Shown here piece by piece: positions 60,323 through 64,000 of a stretch of 64,000 nucleotides of DNA; position 1 is the stretch's first letter, and each line of letters begins with the position of its first letter. The stretch lies in assembly GCF_900143645.1 (NCBI RefSeq), contig NZ_FRFD01000005.1, positions 433,739 to 497,738 of the forward strand. The letters run 5' to 3'. The position numbers and the translations under genes were made by a program. Origin of the DNA: Anaerocolumna xylanovorans DSM 12503 (lineage in GTDB: Bacteria; Bacillota; Clostridia; Lachnospirales; Lachnospiraceae). The notes under the pieces are model-generated. The model worked only from the letters and a program-made list of their open reading frames with translations, made no database searches and was not told the origin of the DNA.

Positions 60323-61183
60323 ATGAGGGAAAATAAAAGCGCGGTTTTAAACCGATTTTTTTCTAGAAATACTTTTCGAGATATTATTGATTCGACTGAT
60401 GATGAGATATATAAATCAGTAATACTAAGATATGTAAAGAATCCGGAAAATAAGAAAAATGTAGAATTAATCAGTGAAATATATACTGAATTAAAAAAGA
60501 ATTATAGAAACGAATATTATTATAAAAATACATTACTGAATAAATTATTGTTAGGTGTTCATAGCATTAATACAACGGTTGCATTAACTGAAATACCTAT
60601 TTCAAAGTCTAAAGCAGATTTTGTATTGATTAACGGTAAAGCAATTGCTTATGAAATTAAAACAGAATTGGATAACTTGGATAGATTAGAAAATCAAATA
60701 AATGATTATTATAAAGCTTTTGATCATGTATCGGTAATTACATGCAAAGAAAATCTGGCTTTACTTGAAAATAAACTTGAAATAATTAATAAGCCTATTG
60801 GGATATATGTTTTGCAGAATAATGGCAGTTTATCAATAATTCAAAAACCTTTAAAATATAGTGATTCTCTGGATAAAAATATTATTTTTAAAATATTAAG
60901 AAAATCAGAATATGAATCGATAATTATGCAGGTGTATGGTGAACTTCCTCAAGTCACTCAATTTAAGTATTATAGCGAATGCCTTAATCTATTTTTAAAA
61001 GTAGATTTAGATAAAGTATATGAATTATTTATTGCACAATTAAAGAAAAGAACAAAAGTCGAAAAAGAATTATATCAAAATGTACCATATGAACTGAAGT
61101 TTTTGACATATTTCATGGATTTAAAAGAGGCAGATTATAGCAGATTAAATAGCTTTTTATATAATCAGTTTGGAGGGATGTAG
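60323..61183 (+). CDS. sce7726 family protein, probable PD-(D/E)XK nuclease
   Basis: 286 residues from ATG 60323, 6 bases after GGAGGTG; the upstream in-frame GTG would include that site. SKADFVLINGKAIAYEIKTELD holds Asp99 and the Glu111-x-Lys113 pair, followed by INDYYKAFDHVSVIT, a standard PD-(D/E)XK core. The C-terminal 100 residues are helical. It begins an operon with a sce7725-like gene (no gap) and a RES-domain gene (3-bp gap). The family name comes from Sorangium cellulosum genes that occur as a pair; no function has been settled to my knowledge. Very AT-rich. Confidence 0.75.
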   Translation: MRENKSAVLNRFFSRNTFRDIIDSTDDEIYKSVILRYVKNPENKKNVELISEIYTELKKNYRNEYYYKNTLLNKLLLGVHSINTTVALTEIPISKSKADFVLINGKAIAYEIKTELDNLDRLENQINDYYKAFDHVSVITCKENLALLENKLEIINKPIGIYVLQNNGSLSIIQKPLKYSDSLDKNIIFKILRKSEYESIIMQVYGELPQVTQFKYYSECLNLFLKVDLDKVYELFIAQLKKRTKVEKELYQNVPYELKFLTYFMDLKEADYSRLNSFLYNQFGGM

Positions 61184-62113
61184 ATGTATTTGCCTTATTT
61201 AAGAGGTAAGCAATATGAGCTAATTGGACTTAGAGAGTTACTAGCAGAAGGTTTATTAAGTGAAAAAATCGTACCAATAATTGAACCAGTAAAACTAACA
61301 TCCATGCTAATTAAGACTGTGGGTGCATATAGTGATGCTAAAAAGCAACTGATTCTGGTTAACAATCCCGAAGTCGGAAATTTTACAAAAGAAATGAAAG
61401 ATGAAAAAAATGCATCCCTCGCACAGGCCTTTATTAAATCTGTGAAAGAAAATGATCAAATAATATATGCGCAATTGTTGAATAAGAAAAGTGATGAAGA
61501 ACAAATTAAAAAATTTATTAAGAAATATGATGGCAAAATGGTTACAATTTCTCTGGATAAAGATGCGGTTCAAAAATATGAAAAGTTCTTCGAAGATAAA
61601 AATACTATATTTAATCTGATACCGGATGAGAGTGGGGTCAGAAGAAAAATACGTAAACAGAGGGTAATGCTTGATGATAAGTTTAAAAAGCTGGAGAGAA
61701 ATACTGACTATGAGGGAATAGATGAGCCATTTTCAGAGGATCATTTATATTATGCAGAAGACGGGTATGTAGGATTTGCCGATTATTCAGTTGTTGGTGC
61801 AGAGTATAGTGATACTGGATTTGCTCCATATGCGGTTGCAATTCATATTGTTTATTTTGCAGAAGATTATAGCTTAAGAATTATTCACTTTGTATCGGAT
61901 TCTAATGATGATATTACCGATCCAGCCGGAAAATTTAAAGAAGCGTTAGAAAAATTAGTTTTATGGAATAAAAAAATGCAATTAAAAACCAAAGGAATAA
62001 AAGAATTTGAAGATTTATATCGAAGAGAGGCATATCCTGGTCTTGGTATAGTGAAAAAATTATCGATTATGCATCATCTTGAATTGATTGGTGAGTTTTT
62101 AGATAGGGAGTAA
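61184..62113 (+). CDS. sce7725 family protein (beta-protein-like)
   Basis: 309 residues, starting directly after the stop of the preceding gene with GGAGGG upstream. The start MYLPYLRGKQYELIGLRELL, with IVPIIEPVKLT and QLILVNNPEVGNF, is the sce7725/beta-protein pattern, a TIM-barrel-like fold by my reading. The middle part contains FADYSVVGAEYSDTGFAPYA. Partner of the sce7726-like nuclease in many genomes. Its biochemical role is unknown; it could be the sensor or a regulator of the nuclease and RES effector. Confidence 0.75.
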   Translation: MYLPYLRGKQYELIGLRELLAEGLLSEKIVPIIEPVKLTSMLIKTVGAYSDAKKQLILVNNPEVGNFTKEMKDEKNASLAQAFIKSVKENDQIIYAQLLNKKSDEEQIKKFIKKYDGKMVTISLDKDAVQKYEKFFEDKNTIFNLIPDESGVRRKIRKQRVMLDDKFKKLERNTDYEGIDEPFSEDHLYYAEDGYVGFADYSVVGAEYSDTGFAPYAVAIHIVYFAEDYSLRIIHFVSDSNDDITDPAGKFKEALEKLVLWNKKMQLKTKGIKEFEDLYRREAYPGLGIVKKLSIMHHLELIGEFLDRE

Positions 62114-62116
62114 AGT

Positions 62117-63205
62117 ATGATCTTTTGTGAAAAGTGCTTTAAAGATAGTGAAATTGTCCCGATTATTAGAAACTTTGGGATTGTAGGAGAATGTCAAATT
62201 TGCCATAGTAAAGATGTATACATATACAATACTGAAAAAAATGAACAGCTGATACCATTGTTTGATGATTTGATAAGTATTTATACACCTATTTCATTGT
62301 TGCCAGTGGCATTTCCTAAAAGTGAAACAAGATTATTGAAAGATGAATTGTTAAGGAATTGGGAAATCTTTAATAATATAAATGAATCCGATATCTATAA
62401 AATAATAACAAGCGTTTGTAAAGACAAGTACATATATAATTCGGAGCTTTTTGATCAGCCAATAGGTCTACGGGAATTGTATGAAGAAGAATATTTAATG
62501 CAACATTCATTATTGACTACTAATTCATGGAAAGACTTTGTTGAGGCTCTAAAAACCAAAAATAGATTTCATACACACTATATTAATCTGGAATTGCTTG
62601 ATAAGTTTTGCTCCTATATTAGGAAGCCATACAAAAAAGGTACTACTTTTTTTAGAGGCAGAATAAGTACTGCAAGTGGGTTATCAAAGAACGAGATGGG
62701 AGCACCGCCGTCAGATAAAGCAACCGATGGACGAGCTAATGCTGCAGGAATTAGTTGCTTGTATTTAGGGGAAAGCCGAGAAACAACCATTCATGAAATA
62801 AGAGCAGGAGCGTATGATTTTATATCCATTGGAGAATTCGTATTAAAAGAGGATATTATTGTGGTTGATTTGAAACGAATCAATAGGATAAGTCCGTTTA
62901 TTGAAGGTTTTGATTGCAGAGAGCATGCAATAAATAAAGAGCATTTAAATAAAATAAATGATGAGATGGGCAAAGCTCTTCGCAGGAGCGACAGCATATT
63001 AGATTATGTCCCAACACAGTATATTGTAGATTTTATAAAGAGTATTAGGCACGATGATAAATATGAGTATGCTGCTGTTGAGTATAATAGCGTAATGAAC
63101 ACAAATGGATACAATTTAGCAGTATTTTATGCGGATTTGTTCGAGTGTGTTAATGTTGAAACATATAAGATTGATGAACTGCATTATCATAAGCATAAAA
63201 TATAA
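62117..63205 (+). CDS. RES-domain protein with N-terminal zinc ribbon (HEPN/RES N-terminal type)
   Basis: 362 residues, 3 bp after the sce7725-like gene. Residues 1-40 hold two CxxC pairs (FCEKCF and CQICH), a probable zinc ribbon, and a helical section to about 165. The RES domain then shows its three residues in order: Arg180 in FFRGRIS, Glu227 in TIHEIRAG and Ser325 in VEYNSVMNTNGYNLAVF. RES proteins characterised as toxins break NAD+ by phosphorolysis or related chemistry. No Xre/DUF2384-type antitoxin gene is adjacent, unlike classic RES-Xre pairs, so control is expected from the two upstream proteins. Confidence 0.82.
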   Translation: MIFCEKCFKDSEIVPIIRNFGIVGECQICHSKDVYIYNTEKNEQLIPLFDDLISIYTPISLLPVAFPKSETRLLKDELLRNWEIFNNINESDIYKIITSVCKDKYIYNSELFDQPIGLRELYEEEYLMQHSLLTTNSWKDFVEALKTKNRFHTHYINLELLDKFCSYIRKPYKKGTTFFRGRISTASGLSKNEMGAPPSDKATDGRANAAGISCLYLGESRETTIHEIRAGAYDFISIGEFVLKEDIIVVDLKRINRISPFIEGFDCREHAINKEHLNKINDEMGKALRRSDSILDYVPTQYIVDFIKSIRHDDKYEYAAVEYNSVMNTNGYNLAVFYADLFECVNVETYKIDELHYHKHKI

Positions 63206-63214
63206 AGGATATTT

Positions 63215-63253
63215 TTGATGTATATCAAAATATACATCAACCACTACATCAAC
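63215..63253. repeat. Right-end hairpin and ACATCAAC pair, probable integrase arm sites
   Basis: TTGATGTATAT-CAAA-ATATACATCAA is a perfect 11-bp-arm hairpin that also serves as terminator for the RES operon. ACATCAAC at 63234-63241 and 63246-63253 repeats the 12-bp step seen at the left end (44080 and 44092). Confidence 0.6.
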
Positions 63254-63364
63254 ACCAATAACATCTTATGTACAAATCAAAAAATAATGGACGCTTTAAC
63301 ATGAAGAAAAAACGAAATAACACCAAATAACATCAAATATCACTAGAAAATACGCTATCCCATT

Positions 63365-63421
63365 ACTAAGGATCTAGTGAGCATTGCGCTCGTACGGGTT
63401 CAAGTCCCGTCGACTGCAGTA
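63365..63421 (+). repeat. Right attachment site (attR), 3' fragment of a tRNA-Leu
   Basis: Copy of the tRNA-Leu 3' half (from anticodon loop onward) without the 5' half, so not a functional tRNA. The variable arm reads GAGC-ATTGC-GCTC instead of GGTC-ATTGC-GACC, an intact stem with two exchanged base pairs. Confidence 0.88.
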
Positions 63422-63444
63422 TATTGCGAGAATAACACTTGCAT

Positions 63445-63485
63445 GAAAAAGGAATCAAACTTTCGGGTTTGGTTCCTTTTTTGTT
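63445..63485 (+). terminator. Rho-independent terminator beyond attR (original tRNA terminator)
   Basis: AAAAAGGAATCAAAC pairs with GTTTGGTTCCTTTTT with one wobble around TTTCGG; a T run follows. It was probably the terminator of tRNA-Leu before the element inserted. Confidence 0.85.
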
Positions 63486-63507
63486 TAGGCGATAGTCAGG
63501 AGAAGCA

Positions 63508-64000
63508 GTGTGTTTACTGGAAGTGCGGTCGATTGGTATGTTAAGACGAAAGAGCTGCGGGGTTGTGCCATTTGGCGGTTATCATTGGCACATTCTTGAT
63601 ATACAAGGCAATGCGGCCTTGATTATAACTGAATACGTGATCGAACAACACCCCTATAATAATTGCGCTGGTGATGTGACATGGGCTGACTGCTCGCTAA
63701 GAAAATATCTTAACAGTGAGTTTTATAACAAATTCACCGCGGCCGAACAGTCAAGAATCATTCCGGCATTGAACAAAAACCACGACAATCAGTGGTACGG
63801 TTCAAGAGGCGGAGAAGATACTTGGGATTACATATTTCTTCTAAGCATTGAAGAAGTAGTGTGCAAATATTTCGGTGACAGCAGTAAAAACCTTGAAAAC
63901 CGCAGCGCCAAACAACGATACTGGTTTCAAAGGAAAGACCAAAACAACAACAAGCGAAGATCGACATTCGATGGGTATGTATGGTGGTGGTGGCTTCGGT
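63508..64000 (+). CDS. DUF6273-like protein, C-terminus outside the window
   Basis: Open frame to the right edge. The start is probably GTG 63508 with AGGAG 5 bases upstream; ATG 63538 (MLRRKSCGVVPFGGYHWHIL) is the alternative. FGGYHWHILDIQGNAALIIT, then PYNNCAGDVTWADCSLRKYLNSEFYNKFT, is the DUF6273 pattern, a beta-rich domain widespread in Firmicutes and often in secreted or phage-like proteins. Function unknown. It lies outside the integrated element, in resumed chromosome. Confidence 0.8.
   Translation, partial: MCLLEVRSIGMLRRKSCGVVPFGGYHWHILDIQGNAALIITEYVIEQHPYNNCAGDVTWADCSLRKYLNSEFYNKFTAAEQSRIIPALNKNHDNQWYGSRGGEDTWDYIFLLSIEEVVCKYFGDSSKNLENRSAKQRYWFQRKDQNNNKRRSTFDGYVWWWWLR

Larger units (their letters stand above)
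43964..63421. mobile_element. Integrative and probably mobilizable element in tRNA-Leu, carrying defence genes
   Basis: Bounded by a 57-bp direct repeat (43964-44020 and 63365-63421, 53 identical positions) that covers the 3' part of tRNA-Leu, giving an element of about 19.4 kb. Inside are a tyrosine integrase, excisionase-like proteins, a MobC-like protein and a small relaxase. No type IV secretion, coupling protein or VirB4 gene is present, so it should need a helper for transfer. Cargo comprises the Hachiman genes hamA and hamB and a sce7726/sce7725/RES operon. A RadC-YqaJ-RecT recombination module lies between them and looks richer in GC than the cargo, suggesting mosaic origin. Confidence 0.9.

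Noticed and set aside
62117..63205. Classical RES-Xre toxin-antitoxin pair
   Set aside because: No DUF2384/Xre-type antitoxin gene lies next to the RES gene; the flanking genes are of the sce7725/sce7726 types and the attachment site.
63365..63421. A second tRNA-Leu gene
   Set aside because: Only the part from the anticodon loop to the 3' end is present; acceptor 5' strand and D arm are absent. It is an attachment-site remnant.
43964..63421. Full integrative conjugative element
   Set aside because: No VirB4, VirD4/TcpA-like coupling ATPase or other type IV secretion genes are present, so mobilizable is the most that can be claimed.
43964..63421. Prophage
   Set aside because: RecT, YqaJ and Mor-type genes are phage-like, but no capsid, terminase, portal or tail gene is seen.
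1..64000. CRISPR array
   Set aside because: No series of regularly spaced direct repeats was seen, and no Cas genes are present.

Overview
The window reads as chromosome of a low-to-moderate GC Gram-positive anaerobe of the Clostridia, most likely a Lachnospiraceae member. The clues are a T-box before thrS, an L20-type leader before infC-rpmI-rplT with an AUU-started infC, YesM/YesN-type two-component control of sugar ABC transporters, strong AGGAGG ribosome sites, and Clostridia-like protein sequences. The family assignments come from motif recognition, without any database search.

Left part (1 to about 25 kb) is mostly core genome: a truncated sulfatase, dnaE, pfkA, an ABC exporter, a HAD phosphatase, an ECF sigma factor with a membrane partner, sfsA, a hemerythrin, a GT4 glycosyltransferase, T-box-controlled thrS, nfo, prfC, two flavodoxin-fold reductases with their TetR regulator, the infC operon, a broken DUF1232-like gene, and an Acg/nitroreductase-like membrane protein beside a second TetR gene. 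Several genes (HAD, sfsA, thrS and probably the GntR-type regulator) are preceded by related hairpin leaders that end in the ribosome-binding site; the stem covaries between copies.

Middle part (23.8 to 43.7 kb) is a polysaccharide-use locus: a GntR/LacI hybrid regulator, a MalFG-type ABC importer with its binding lipoprotein, two GH76 endo-alpha-1,6-mannanase-like proteins (one cytosolic, one membrane-anchored), a GH125 exo-alpha-1,6-mannosidase, a YesN/YesM two-component system, a second LplB/YtcP/LplA-type importer, and two clan GH-D enzymes (alpha-galactosidase type). Together they suggest capture and breakdown of alpha-1,6-mannan, possibly galactose-decorated fungal mannan.

Right part (about 44.0 to 63.4 kb) is an integrative, probably mobilizable element of about 19.4 kb inserted in the 3' half of a tRNA-Leu(AAG) gene. 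A 57-bp direct repeat (53 of 57 identical) marks both ends, and just inside each end lies a pair of ACATCAAC motifs with identical 12-bp periodicity, probably integrase arm sites. The element encodes a tyrosine integrase, small excisionase-like proteins, a D5-like primase-helicase homologue with a degenerate P-loop, a MobC-like protein and a very small relaxase, a RadC/YqaJ/RecT recombination module with DUF932 and DUF5688 proteins, a Mor-type activator next to a structured RNA candidate, and a secreted Ig-like protein. Its AT-rich cargo is a Hachiman (hamAB) anti-phage system and a three-gene operon (sce7726-like PD-(D/E)XK protein, sce7725-like protein, RES-domain protein with a zinc ribbon). 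The last is the best candidate here for an undescribed defence or toxin system. Past the element the chromosome resumes with a DUF6273-like gene cut by the window edge.
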